DNA from: an uncultured Lachnospiraceae bacterium
GTDB lineage: Bacteria > Bacillota_A > Clostridia > Lachnospirales > Lachnospiraceae
Assembly (NCBI GenBank): GCA_951801245.1
Contig: CATOMC010000007.1
Coordinates: forward strand, 1-64,000
Direction of reading: 5' to 3'
DNA: 64,000 bases
The first letter of the stretch is position 1. Every line of letters begins with the position of its first letter. Positions 8,866 through 16,238 of this stretch are shown in pieces. Position numbers and translations under genes: made by a program. Under the pieces are notes generated by a model. It made no database searches. It saw only the letters and a list, made by a program, of their open reading frames with translations, and was not told the origin of the DNA.

Positions 8866-8976
8866 TTGAATAAATTCGTTGATGAGCAATTTATTCAATC
8901 AGGTATTTGTGCAGAAGCGTCACAAATTCTGTTGCTCGCAGAGCAGAAAGGGAGTATTCCTTCGGAAAACTCCTAA
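8866..8976. repeat. Cluster of tandem stem-loops upstream of the NifX-like gene
   Basis: The 216-bp gap holds a run of inverted repeats. TTGAATAAATT/AATTTATTCAA is a perfect 11-bp stem (8866-8898). ATTTGTG/CACAAAT is a 7-bp stem (8905-8927). TTCTGTT/AGCAGAA (8927-8948) has loop GCTCGCAG. GGAGTATTCC/GGAAAACTCC follows at about 8951-8973. They sit between the cotransporter stop and the ribosome site of the next gene, so they may act as terminators or as a structured leader. None has a strong T-tract. Confidence 0.55.
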
Positions 8977-9023
8977 ATTCTGCTCGCGTCCTCAGCGCAA
9001 AACGCTTCGGAATGGAGGACAAG

Positions 9024-9431
9024 ATGAAAATAGCAGTTACTTATGAAAACGGAAATGTATTTCCGCATTTTGGGAGGACGCAGCAATTTAAGGTCTATGA
9101 GATTGAGGAAGGTAAGATCATAGATGCACAGGTGATGGATACGGAGGGGAACGGGCACGGCGCTCTGGCAGGTCTGCTTGCCGACTGGGGTGTGAATACA
9201 TTGATCTGCGGCGGAATCGGCGCAGGGGCGCAGACCACTTTGATGGAAGCAGGGATCAAGTTTTATGGCGGTGTGGACGGCAGTGCGGACGAAGCGGTGG
9301 ACGCTCTGCTTGCTGGTTCTCTCATCTATAACCCGGAGGTGCATTGTGATCACCATGAGCATGGCTATCATGAAGAAGGCCATGTATGCGGAGGAGACAG
9401 GCACGGGTGTCCCGGCAGTGAGAAATTTTGA
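9024..9431 (+). CDS. NifX/NafY (dinitrogenase Fe-Mo cofactor-binding) domain protein
   Basis: Small cytoplasmic protein of 135 residues with the Fe-Mo cofactor-binding fold: MKIAVTYENGNVFPHFG, then CGGIGAGAQTTLMEAGIKFYGG. The C-terminal 35 residues are rich in His and Cys (HCDHHEHGYHEEGHVCGG), a probable metal-binding tail. Such proteins bind iron-sulfur or molybdenum-type clusters, and many anaerobes that do not fix nitrogen carry them; no nif gene is present here. The start at 9024 is set by GGAGG about 5 bases upstream; earlier in-frame codons cross the stem-loop cluster. It lies between the phosphate cotransporter and the PhoB/PhoR genes, but its link to phosphate control is unclear. Confidence 0.85.
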   Translation: MKIAVTYENGNVFPHFGRTQQFKVYEIEEGKIIDAQVMDTEGNGHGALAGLLADWGVNTLICGGIGAGAQTTLMEAGIKFYGGVDGSADEAVDALLAGSLIYNPEVHCDHHEHGYHEEGHVCGGDRHGCPGSEKF

Positions 9432-9460
9432 AATCAGGTGACAGAGAGGCTGACGATACC

Positions 9461-10141
9461 ATGAGCATGATTTATATCGTGGAAGACGACAGAAATATCA
9501 GCGAAATCGAGAGTTTTTCTTTGAAAAACAGCGGCTATGAAACAGCGGTGTTCGAGACGGCACGGGCGTTTTATGAAGCGCTGGCGGTGCAGGTGCCCAG
9601 TTTGATCTTGTTGGATGTGATGCTGCCGGACGAAGACGGACTGCATATCGTGGACAGACTGCGTAAGGATCCGTTGACGAAGGAAATACCTGTGATCATG
9701 GTGACGGCCAAGAGTACGGAAATCGATAAGGTCAAGGGGCTTGATATGGGTGCGGACGATTACCTCTCCAAGCCCTTTGGCGTGATGGAACTGATCTCCC
9801 GGGTGAAGGCACTGCTTCGCAGAAGCGGCAAAGACAGGGGAGACAGGCATCTGGTTATTGGGCGGTTGCATATGGACGATGAGCGTCACAGGGTGTATGT
9901 GGAGGATAAGCTTTGCGAACTGACCCATAAGGAGTATGAGCTGTTAAAGCTTCTGATGTTTCGTGCAGGGATCGTGACTGGCCGGGAGGAAATCTTAGAG
10001 CAGGTGTGGGGTACGGACTTTCAGGGAGAATCAAGGACGCTGGACATGCATATCAAGACGCTCAGACAGAAGCTTGGGGCGGCGGGCGGCATGATCAGGA
10101 CAGTCCGCAACGTGGGCTATATCCTGGATCAGATAATATAG
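9461..10141 (+). CDS. PhoB/PhoP-type response regulator
   Basis: OmpR-family regulator of 226 residues. The receiver domain has acidic residues E8, D9 and D10, phosphoacceptor D52 in LLDVMLPDEDG, T/S in VTAKS and K in SKPFG. The C-terminal winged helix carries ELTHKEYELLKLLM and SRTLDMHIKTLRQKLG. Its position directly before a PhoR-like kinase and after the phosphate genes makes it the likely reader of the Pho box at 6863-6891. The ATG at 9461 is preferred; an upstream TTG at 9428 would overlap the previous gene and adds nothing conserved. Confidence 0.9.
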   Translation: MSMIYIVEDDRNISEIESFSLKNSGYETAVFETARAFYEALAVQVPSLILLDVMLPDEDGLHIVDRLRKDPLTKEIPVIMVTAKSTEIDKVKGLDMGADDYLSKPFGVMELISRVKALLRRSGKDRGDRHLVIGRLHMDDERHRVYVEDKLCELTHKEYELLKLLMFRAGIVTGREEILEQVWGTDFQGESRTLDMHIKTLRQKLGAAGGMIRTVRNVGYILDQII

Positions 10142-10228
10142 CCAGGCACCCTGTTTCTGGTAGTGAAACTGTCAATCTGAAATGGACAAAGGGTACAGCT
10201 CATTCCAGATATTGCATGGAGGATTTGT

Positions 10229-11548
10229 GTGAAGAAGAAAATCAACAGACAACTGACAGGGTTATCCTTTGTTGCGGTCGTTATCACTCTGCTTTTGATG
10301 ACGGCTGCTTTTTATCGTATTTTTAAGGCACAGGTGATGGAGGATCTGAAAATATATGCTCACGCCATAGAACGAGGGGATATTGTCGACGGGGCATGGC
10401 AGGAGGCGTATGATGATACGTCTCATCTTGTACGGACAACAGTGATCGCACCGGACGGGAAGGTGCTCTATGATTCCAATGTCAATGCCGGGCAGATGGA
10501 TAATCATCTGGAAAGGCCTGAAATCCGGGAAGCATTTACATACGGACAGGGGCAGTCCATCCGTCAGTCTTCTACCATGAACCGGAGTACTTTTTATTAT
10601 ACTTTGCGGCTTGCGGATGGCAATGTGCTGCGGGTATCGAGAGAGTCACACAGTATCTGGAGTATTATGTACCGCTCCATACCGGTGTTGGCGGTGGCGC
10701 TTATGGCACTTCTTTCTATGTGTCTGGTATTGTCACACTGCCTGACGAAATCTCTTGTGATGCCCATTGAGCAGATGGTGGCGGATATCAGTCACATGGA
10801 AGAAGATAAGGTATATGAGGAACTTCGGCCTTTTGCCAGGACCATCCGCAGACAGCATGAGGAGATCCTTGCCAATGCCAGTATGCGGCAGGAGTTTACG
10901 GCCAATGTATCCCATGAGTTAAAGACCCCGTTAGCGGCAATCTCCGGTTATTCGGAACTGATCGAGAATGGTATGGCTTCCGGGGAAGATGTGGTGCGGT
11001 TTGCGGCCGGTATCAGGCAGAGTGCGGGCAGGCTGCTGACCCTGATCAATGATACGATCAGGCTTTCGGAACTGGATTCTGCTGCACCGGAGATTACCTT
11101 TGAAGAAGTGGATCTGTATGAGATCGCAAGGGACAGCGTTGAAATGCTGCAGATCCGGGCCGAGGAGCGCAGTGTCAGTCTGTCTCTGGAAGGAAGCAGT
11201 TGTAAGATACAGGCAGACAGGCAGATGATGGAGGAGTTGATCTACAACCTGTGCGATAATGCCATGAGTTACAATGTGGCGGGTGGAAGTGTTCTGGTCA
11301 GTGTTAAGAAGTGCGGGGAAACAGGGGTGCTTCTTGTGCGGGATACGGGGATCGGGATTCCCCGTATACATCAGGAACGGATCTTTGAACGATTCTACCG
11401 GGTGGATAAGAGCCGTTCCAAATCTACCGGCGGAACAGGCCTTGGCCTTGCCATTGTAAAACATATCGTGGCAGTGCATCATGCGCAGATATCGCTTGTC
11501 AGTGAGGTGAATCAGGGGACTGAGATTGTAGTTACTTTTGGGCTGTGA
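10229..11548 (+). CDS. PhoR-like sensor histidine kinase
   Basis: Membrane sensor kinase of 439 residues. An N-terminal helix (about 10-28) and a second near 150-172 bracket an extracytoplasmic domain of about 120 residues. The DHp motif FTANVSHELKTPL has phosphorylated H229. The ATPase domain shows the N box (LIYNLCDNAMSYN), G1 (VRDTGIGIP), F box (ERFYRVDKSRS) and G2 (GGTGLGLAIVKHI). Translation starts at a GTG with GGAGG 6 bases upstream. Pairing with the regulator just upstream and closeness to pst and the Pho box point to phosphate-starvation sensing. No PAS domain is obvious, so the signal may differ from that of B. subtilis PhoR. Confidence 0.92.
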   Translation: MKKKINRQLTGLSFVAVVITLLLMTAAFYRIFKAQVMEDLKIYAHAIERGDIVDGAWQEAYDDTSHLVRTTVIAPDGKVLYDSNVNAGQMDNHLERPEIREAFTYGQGQSIRQSSTMNRSTFYYTLRLADGNVLRVSRESHSIWSIMYRSIPVLAVALMALLSMCLVLSHCLTKSLVMPIEQMVADISHMEEDKVYEELRPFARTIRRQHEEILANASMRQEFTANVSHELKTPLAAISGYSELIENGMASGEDVVRFAAGIRQSAGRLLTLINDTIRLSELDSAAPEITFEEVDLYEIARDSVEMLQIRAEERSVSLSLEGSSCKIQADRQMMEELIYNLCDNAMSYNVAGGSVLVSVKKCGETGVLLVRDTGIGIPRIHQERIFERFYRVDKSRSKSTGGTGLGLAIVKHIVAVHHAQISLVSEVNQGTEIVVTFGL

Positions 11549-11646
11549 AGATTTGAGATTCCGCGAAGCGCGATCGTGGCGGCCAGTGTGTCATAAACGG
11601 GATTCTTTTTGTCGTGAACAGAAAGGTTTCTTTTATGTTGTCCGGT

Positions 11647-11673
11647 TAAGAAAATCCGATTTTTCGCCGATAT
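11647..11673 (+). promoter_or_regulatory. SigD (sigma-28)-type promoter
   Basis: TAAG (11647-11650), a 15-base spacer and GCCGATAT (11666-11673) match the Bacillus SigD consensus TAAA-N15-GCCGATAT at 11 of 12 positions. It lies 29 bases before the first possible start (11702) of the coiled-coil gene. SigD normally drives flagellar, chemotaxis and autolysin genes, so this would place the unknown gene in a motility-type regulon. Confidence 0.7.
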
Positions 11674-11758
11674 AACCATTAATAACAGATGGAGGAAAAG
11701 GATGGAACGGATTCCGTCCCGATTCTATAGATTGCAGGGGACAAGGAGGTTATCGGCA

Positions 11759-12802
11759 ATGCAGGTCAGAATCAATACAAACGAAAATCAGATCAACGGT
11801 GCAGGCGTTCAGGCACAGGCCAAAGAAAGTGAACGCACCGGAAAAAGAGCATCAAAGATTAAGAGATCCAATACCATTTTTGCAGGCGATCTGCCGATGA
11901 ATAAAGACGCTATCATGCTACGCAGGCAGCAGGCGCAGAAGAAGGCCATGAAGATGATCCAGGATGCCTGGAGCGGTGACCGCAAGGCGGATCAGAGCAT
12001 GGACGAGATGCGGGAAAAAGCGCAGCAGTACAAAGCCGAAGCGATTATGAATCAGGAGAAGGTAGCAGAGTGTGAGGCGAGAAAAGAGAACCTGCGCGAG
12101 GGTTACGGCGTAGAGGCGGATTCCCAGGAACAAAAAGACCTGGAACTCTTAGAGCGGGCAAAGTATCCTAATGGAACCGAGTTTACGAAGGAGGAGAAAA
12201 AGCGCCTTGAAGAGCTGCAGGACCAGCCGCTCACCGAGTATCAGGAGAGATGTCTGGAGATTCATGAAGAGCAGCATGTGTTCCAAAACCGCGCAGAATC
12301 GGCAGAGTCCGTGGCACAGATGTACGGTCAGTCCGTTACTTCCATGAAGATAGAGCGTCTGAAATTCAACAAGATGGAAGAAGCTCAGAACAAGGCAGAC
12401 AAACTGATGGAGCAGACCAGCAAAGAGATTGTGGGTATGCTCTGGGAAGAGGCCAAAGATCACGTGGACGAAACTTACGAAGAAAAGAGAGAAGAAGAGA
12501 AGGAAAAGGCCGAGGAGAAGGAAGAGCAGGAAGAAAAGGTAGAAGAGATTCGGGAAGAGAAAGAGATCATAGAAGAAAGGATCGAATCGGACAGAGAGAA
12601 CAGCCGCGAGGCGGAAGAAGCAAGCAAGGAGCAGGAGAGGGATGCCAGAGAAGAGGCGGAACTCTTAAAGTCCATGGCAGATGCGGGTATGGATGTGGCC
12701 GGGTCAGACGCCAATGTGAAGGCGCAGATCAAGGATATGCTGCATAAGATGAAACTTTTGGAGGTAGACATCAAAGGCATTGAAGTAGATGAAGAAGTAT
12801 GA
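11759..12802 (+). CDS. Acidic coiled-coil protein of unknown function
   Basis: I do not recognise this 347-residue protein. It has no signal peptide or membrane segment. The N-terminus is polar (MQVRINTNENQ) and is followed by long charged helices. Residues about 225-310 are almost only Glu, Lys, Arg and Gln (EEKREEEKEKAEEKEEQEEK) and should form an extended coiled coil. A short conserved-looking C-terminus with MADAGMDVAGSDANVK follows. Two starts carry good ribosome sites in one frame: ATG 11702 (GGAGG 8 bases upstream) and ATG 11759 (AAGGAGGT, 9 bases). The second is given because its N-terminus looks like the family-type opening, but 366 residues is possible. It stands behind a SigD-type promoter and before a LytTR two-component system, so a surface or motility-linked scaffold role is conceivable but unproved. 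Confidence 0.75.
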   Translation: MQVRINTNENQINGAGVQAQAKESERTGKRASKIKRSNTIFAGDLPMNKDAIMLRRQQAQKKAMKMIQDAWSGDRKADQSMDEMREKAQQYKAEAIMNQEKVAECEARKENLREGYGVEADSQEQKDLELLERAKYPNGTEFTKEEKKRLEELQDQPLTEYQERCLEIHEEQHVFQNRAESAESVAQMYGQSVTSMKIERLKFNKMEEAQNKADKLMEQTSKEIVGMLWEEAKDHVDETYEEKREEEKEKAEEKEEQEEKVEEIREEKEIIEERIESDRENSREAEEASKEQERDAREEAELLKSMADAGMDVAGSDANVKAQIKDMLHKMKLLEVDIKGIEVDEEV

Positions 12803-12903
12803 CAGATAAGGCATGATACTAAGATAAAGGGGCATGTTCTGTAGGGGAAGGCGCAGGGAGCACTTCGGACTGCAGGGCGTGTTTCTTTTTGCTTCCTGGA
12901 TAA

Positions 12904-12967
12904 TTGGTGACAAAAAAAGTAAGTTTCATGACATGGAAAAGAAGAATGTGGCGATTTATGCCGATAC
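12904..12967 (+). promoter_or_regulatory. LytTR-type direct-repeat promoter of the regulator gene
   Basis: TTGGTGACA (GTGACA at 12907) and TTCATGACA (ATGACA at 12928) are direct repeats exactly 21 bp apart, the two-turn spacing at which LytTR-domain proteins bind. GCCGATAC (12960-12967), close to a SigD -10, lies 32 bases after the second repeat. TACAAA at 12965 is an alternative SigA-type -10. The same layout recurs at 15191-15253. This suggests autoregulation of the LytTR gene at 13005. Confidence 0.6.
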
Positions 12968-13004
12968 AAAAGGGGAAAAAGGAAATAAGGAGTAAGGGGA
13001 AACC

Positions 13005-13700
13005 ATGAGAATTGCGATTTGCGATGACGAGGCGAGAGGGAGAGAACGGATTCAAACCTTACTCGAAAGGGAATTTCAACAGGTACAGACCAGACAATTC
13101 GATTCAGGGATGAAGTTACTGACGGCTGTACGGGAAGGATATCAGCCGGATATCCTGTTGCTTGATATAGCGATGGAAGGGATGAACGGCATGGAGACGG
13201 CCAGGCAGATCAAAGCGCTGTCGGACGTTATCCTGATTTTTGTGACCGGTGTAAAGGAGCAGGTTTTTCAGGCCTTCGATGTGGGGGCATTTCATTATCT
13301 GGTGAAACCTGTGGAGGAAGAGCGTCTGAAAGAAGTCTTAAGACGTGCCATGCAGGAAGTCAATAAGCACCAGGGAGTGTCGAAGCATCTGTTGATCAAG
13401 GCAGGAGGGGCACACAGGAGGGTTCCGGTGGAGGACATCCTATATGTGGAAAATAACGGCCGGAAAGTGGTGGTGCATACCAGGACGGAGAAACTGGAAT
13501 ATTATGAACGGATGAACCATCTGGAGGAAGTGCTGGGAGAAGGGTTTTACCGGTGCCACAGAGGGTATCTGGTTGCACTTAGTGCCATCAGCGGGTATGA
13601 TAATACCAGTATCACGGTGAGTACGGGGGACAAGATCTATCTGGCGAAACAGAAATACTCCGAATTTGTAAAGCTCTACTGTCAGTTTCTCAAAGAGTAG
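13005..13700 (+). CDS. LytTR-family (AgrA-type) response regulator
   Basis: DNA-binding response regulator of 231 residues. The receiver domain has acidic pocket C-D7-D8-E9, phosphoacceptor D54 (DILLLDIAMEGMNG) and K in VKPVEEERL. The C-terminal LytTR domain (about 128-228) has VPVEDILYVENNGRK, EEVLGEGFYRCHRGYLV and KIYLAKQKYSEFVKLY. Such proteins bind pairs of short direct repeats about 21 bp apart; two matching sites flank this operon (12904 and 15191). GGAG and AAGGGG precede the ATG. It is 18 bases from the kinase gene, making a quorum-type two-component pair. No AgrB/AgrD-like peptide genes are nearby. Confidence 0.93.
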   Translation: MRIAICDDEARGRERIQTLLEREFQQVQTRQFDSGMKLLTAVREGYQPDILLLDIAMEGMNGMETARQIKALSDVILIFVTGVKEQVFQAFDVGAFHYLVKPVEEERLKEVLRRAMQEVNKHQGVSKHLLIKAGGAHRRVPVEDILYVENNGRKVVVHTRTEKLEYYERMNHLEEVLGEGFYRCHRGYLVALSAISGYDNTSITVSTGDKIYLAKQKYSEFVKLYCQFLKE

Positions 13701-13718
13701 TGCGGGAAGGAAACAAGC

Positions 13719-15194
13719 ATGTTATGGCAGGCGCTGGATTGGGTGGAATATATCTGCAGAGCGGGACTGCTGTTATATCTGATACAGAATAAGATTATTG
13801 CGAAGGACAAATACCACGAAACGGCTCCCTGGGGTTTGTTCTTACAACTATTTGTGGTCAATTCCTGGATCGCCAATTCCCGGTGGCTGGAACAAAGGCT
13901 TTATGGGAACAGAGAGGGGATCATCGCAAACAGCAGTTACAGTATCGTGAAACTGGTGCTTTGTTTTGGTATCAGCTTTCTGGTCATGGATCTGTTTTAT
14001 AAGGGGAGGCGGCTTGCCAAGCTGTACCTGCTCAGCGTATATTATACGGTGCAGGAGACAGCGCGTTTTGCCGTGCATGGTATTTGGATGTTGTCTGTCA
14101 TGGGAAATCTGGACAGGCTGAACGAACAGATCCTTACAGAACAGATGGAGATAGAAGTCTATTACCGCCTGGTGGAGAGAATGCAGTATCTGGAGTGGAT
14201 TTTGTTTGCCGGAGGGTATCTGGGCGTGATGTATGTCACGTTCCGAATTTATCGCAAATATATCAAAGAGCCGGTTACGCAGACCTCCAGTGAGGGACTG
14301 TGGTTTTTGATGCTTGCACCGATTATCGGCATGTCTCTGGATGTGGCTTTGCGGATCATTTTCTACAGGCAGGAGGGCATGGAGATTGAATCCCTTTATG
14401 AAAAGCATAACAGTATGTATGCGGTGGTGCCGGTCATCGCCATCCTGTGCCTTGTGTCGGTAGTCTACAGCAGGAAAATATACAGCGAACTGATAAAGGC
14501 GGAACGGGAGAAACAGAATCTGGTTCTGTATAAGAAACAGCTTGCGGATATGACAGATCATGTGCGGGACATGGAACAACTCTATGAGGGGATCAGGAGC
14601 ATGCGCCATGATATCAATAATTATGTGGCGGATATGGAACAGCTTTTGCAGATCAAAGAAGAGCAGGGGATGTTAACTGATACAGTCAAACGAGAGGCGG
14701 GAAGATATCTGGCCGGTATGCAGCAGGCGGTGGACGGTATCTTCTTACAGTTCAGCACAGGAAATCCGGTGACGGATGTGATCTTGAACCGTAAGGCCCA
14801 GATCTGCAGGCAGGAGGAGATTGCTTTTACCGGAGACTTTCTGTATCCGGCAGGATTTGGAATTGAGGCGTTTGATTTTGGCATCTTATTAAATAATGCG
14901 TTGGACAATGCCATTGAGGCATGCCGCAAGGTGGAGGCAGGCAGACGTTTTATCCGGCTGCGAAACTACACCAAAGGCAGAATGGTATTTCTGGTGGTAG
15001 AAAATGGATTTGACAAAAAGCCGCTTATAAAAGACGGTGATGTGTGCCGGACAACGAAAGCGGACGTACAGATGCATGGACTGGGCATGAAAAATATGAA
15101 AAGCTGTGTGGAGCGTTACTACGGTACGATGACATATGAGATCGTGCAGGACACTTTCATACTGATCCTGATGATGCAGGCACAAAATTCTTAG
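13719..15194 (+). CDS. GHKL-domain sensor histidine kinase (AgrC-type)
   Basis: Membrane kinase of 491 residues. The N-terminal half contains about six hydrophobic segments (residues about 10-250), as in AgrC and VirS, which detect peptides or membrane signals. A coiled-coil stretch follows. The phosphoacceptor histidine lies in SMRHDINNYVADMEQLL (about 295-311), and the GHKL ATPase has the N box ILLNNALDNAIEAC and a G box GLGMKNMKSCVERYYG. The C-terminus is short as usual for the HATPase_c_5 group. GAAGGA lies 8 bases before the ATG. Its partner is the LytTR regulator directly upstream. The signal is unknown. Confidence 0.92.
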   Translation: MLWQALDWVEYICRAGLLLYLIQNKIIAKDKYHETAPWGLFLQLFVVNSWIANSRWLEQRLYGNREGIIANSSYSIVKLVLCFGISFLVMDLFYKGRRLAKLYLLSVYYTVQETARFAVHGIWMLSVMGNLDRLNEQILTEQMEIEVYYRLVERMQYLEWILFAGGYLGVMYVTFRIYRKYIKEPVTQTSSEGLWFLMLAPIIGMSLDVALRIIFYRQEGMEIESLYEKHNSMYAVVPVIAILCLVSVVYSRKIYSELIKAEREKQNLVLYKKQLADMTDHVRDMEQLYEGIRSMRHDINNYVADMEQLLQIKEEQGMLTDTVKREAGRYLAGMQQAVDGIFLQFSTGNPVTDVILNRKAQICRQEEIAFTGDFLYPAGFGIEAFDFGILLNNALDNAIEACRKVEAGRRFIRLRNYTKGRMVFLVVENGFDKKPLIKDGDVCRTTKADVQMHGLGMKNMKSCVERYYGTMTYEIVQDTFILILMMQAQNS

Positions 15195-15253
15195 TGACAA
15201 AAAATACGCAGTTGGTGACAAAAGGGTTAATTTCTTTTACACAGGTACGATAT
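15191..15253 (+). promoter_or_regulatory. LytTR-type direct-repeat promoter of the FliD-like gene
   Basis: TTAGTGACAAAA and TTGGTGACAAAA start at 15191 and 15212, a 21-bp period, overlapping the kinase stop codon. A SigD-like core follows: TAAT (15228-15231), 14 bases, then TACGATAT (15246-15253). TATAGA at 15251 is a SigA-type alternative. The distance from the second repeat to the -10 (31 bases) nearly equals that in the 12904 promoter (32). The LytTR regulator probably controls both promoters. Confidence 0.65.
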
Positions 15254-15284
15254 AGAGGATAACAGAACAAAAGGGGGAAGTGTT

Positions 15285-16004
15285 ATGAGGATCACAAGAA
15301 ATTACAGAAACGGATTAATGAATCCAAAGAACGTCAACGGGAACAATTCTTTGTTCCGTCAGGCATTAAGTCGTAATAGTGCTTCCAGAAGAGGCGGAAG
15401 AGCCGCTTCCATTCTTAACAGCATGAATAAGACGAACAGTTCGGCCGGTAACAAATTCGCCACCGACACGAAGACGGATAAATTCTATTTCGATATGGAA
15501 TATCACGCCGGTCAGGTGAAGGAATATGCGGACGCGTTGGCAGACACGGAGAAAGACTCCATCTATGACAAGGCAAAGGAGAGCGGCAATACGGAGGAAA
15601 TCCAGTCCAGGATCCGCAGCTTTGTCACCCAGTATAACAAGATGCTGGACGACCTGGAGGAGTCCGGCACCAGAGCGGACAACAATCTGCGCACCCAGAT
15701 CAACAGCATGTCCAATACTTTTAGTGAACAGCTTGCCTCTACCGGCGTGACCAGAAAGTCAGACGGAACACTGGTGATCGATGATAAGAAACTGGCGGCG
15801 GCAGATGTGGATACCCTTAAGAAGGTCTGGAGCGGGCAGAGCAGTTTTGCAGGACGGGCATCGGACCGCGCAGACTCGGTGGAAGCTACAGCCCAGAAGA
15901 ACAGGCAGGCGCAGGTCAGCAATAACTATCTCCATCCTTTTGACAGAGCCAATTTATATGCAAACTATGGCAGCAAGGGCAATTATTTCAATTTCTTACG
16001 GTAA
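15285..16004 (+). CDS. Orphan FliD C-terminal-domain-like protein
   Basis: A 239-residue protein without signal peptide or membrane segment. After a basic, Asn/Ser/Arg-rich N-terminus (1-60), residues about 100-215 resemble the C-terminal region of the flagellar cap FliD. Matching stretches are RSFVTQYNKMLDDLEESG, then INSMSNTFSEQL, GVTRKSDGTLVIDDKKL and a helix with VDTLKKVWSG. FliD itself is about twice as long and sits in a flagellar operon; neither holds here. GGGGGA 7 bases upstream supports the ATG. It is transcribed from the LytTR/SigD-like promoter at 15191, so it is probably the output of this two-component system. It may be exported by a flagellar-type route. The FliD relation is by eye and remote. 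Confidence 0.6.
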   Translation: MRITRNYRNGLMNPKNVNGNNSLFRQALSRNSASRRGGRAASILNSMNKTNSSAGNKFATDTKTDKFYFDMEYHAGQVKEYADALADTEKDSIYDKAKESGNTEEIQSRIRSFVTQYNKMLDDLEESGTRADNNLRTQINSMSNTFSEQLASTGVTRKSDGTLVIDDKKLAAADVDTLKKVWSGQSSFAGRASDRADSVEATAQKNRQAQVSNNYLHPFDRANLYANYGSKGNYFNFLR

Positions 16005-16048
16005 AATACATTCCCTGCTGCATGCACCATAAGCACATCGAATGATTG

Positions 16049-16080
16049 ACAGCGTGCTCCATAAGGAGGACGCTGTTATT
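16049..16080 (+). terminator. Stem-loop terminator after the FliD-like gene
   Basis: ACAGCGTGCTCC (16049-16060) pairs with GGAGGACGCTGT (16065-16076) with one mismatch around an ATAA loop, followed by TATTCCTTTT. It separates the LytTR-linked operon from the aldo/keto reductase gene. Confidence 0.65.
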
Positions 16081-16115
16081 CCTTTTGAGCATATCATAAT
16101 ATAGACAAAAGGCAT

Positions 16116-16144
16116 TTGCATTTGACCAGGCTGTTCTTTATAAT
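16116..16144 (+). promoter_or_regulatory. SigA-type promoter of the first aldo/keto reductase
   Basis: TTGCAT (16116-16121), a 17-base spacer and a perfect TATAAT (16139-16144), 95 bases before the ATG at 16239. Confidence 0.65.
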
Positions 16145-16238
16145 GAAAAGAAATAGGTTTATGTTGCACAAACAGGCCAGACAAGGGAGTCTGGGTGGCT
16201 GTCTGGCCGGGAAACGGATGGCAAGGAGGAATCAGCTT

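Noticed and set aside
8931..8941. GTTGCTCGCAG shared with 47961-47971 as a repeat family
   Set aside because: An 11-base match is expected many times by chance in 64 kb. Only its position in two hairpin loops is of note.
9024..9431. Evidence for nitrogen fixation
   Set aside because: NifX/NafY-domain proteins are common in non-fixing anaerobes, and no nifHDK or other nif gene is seen.
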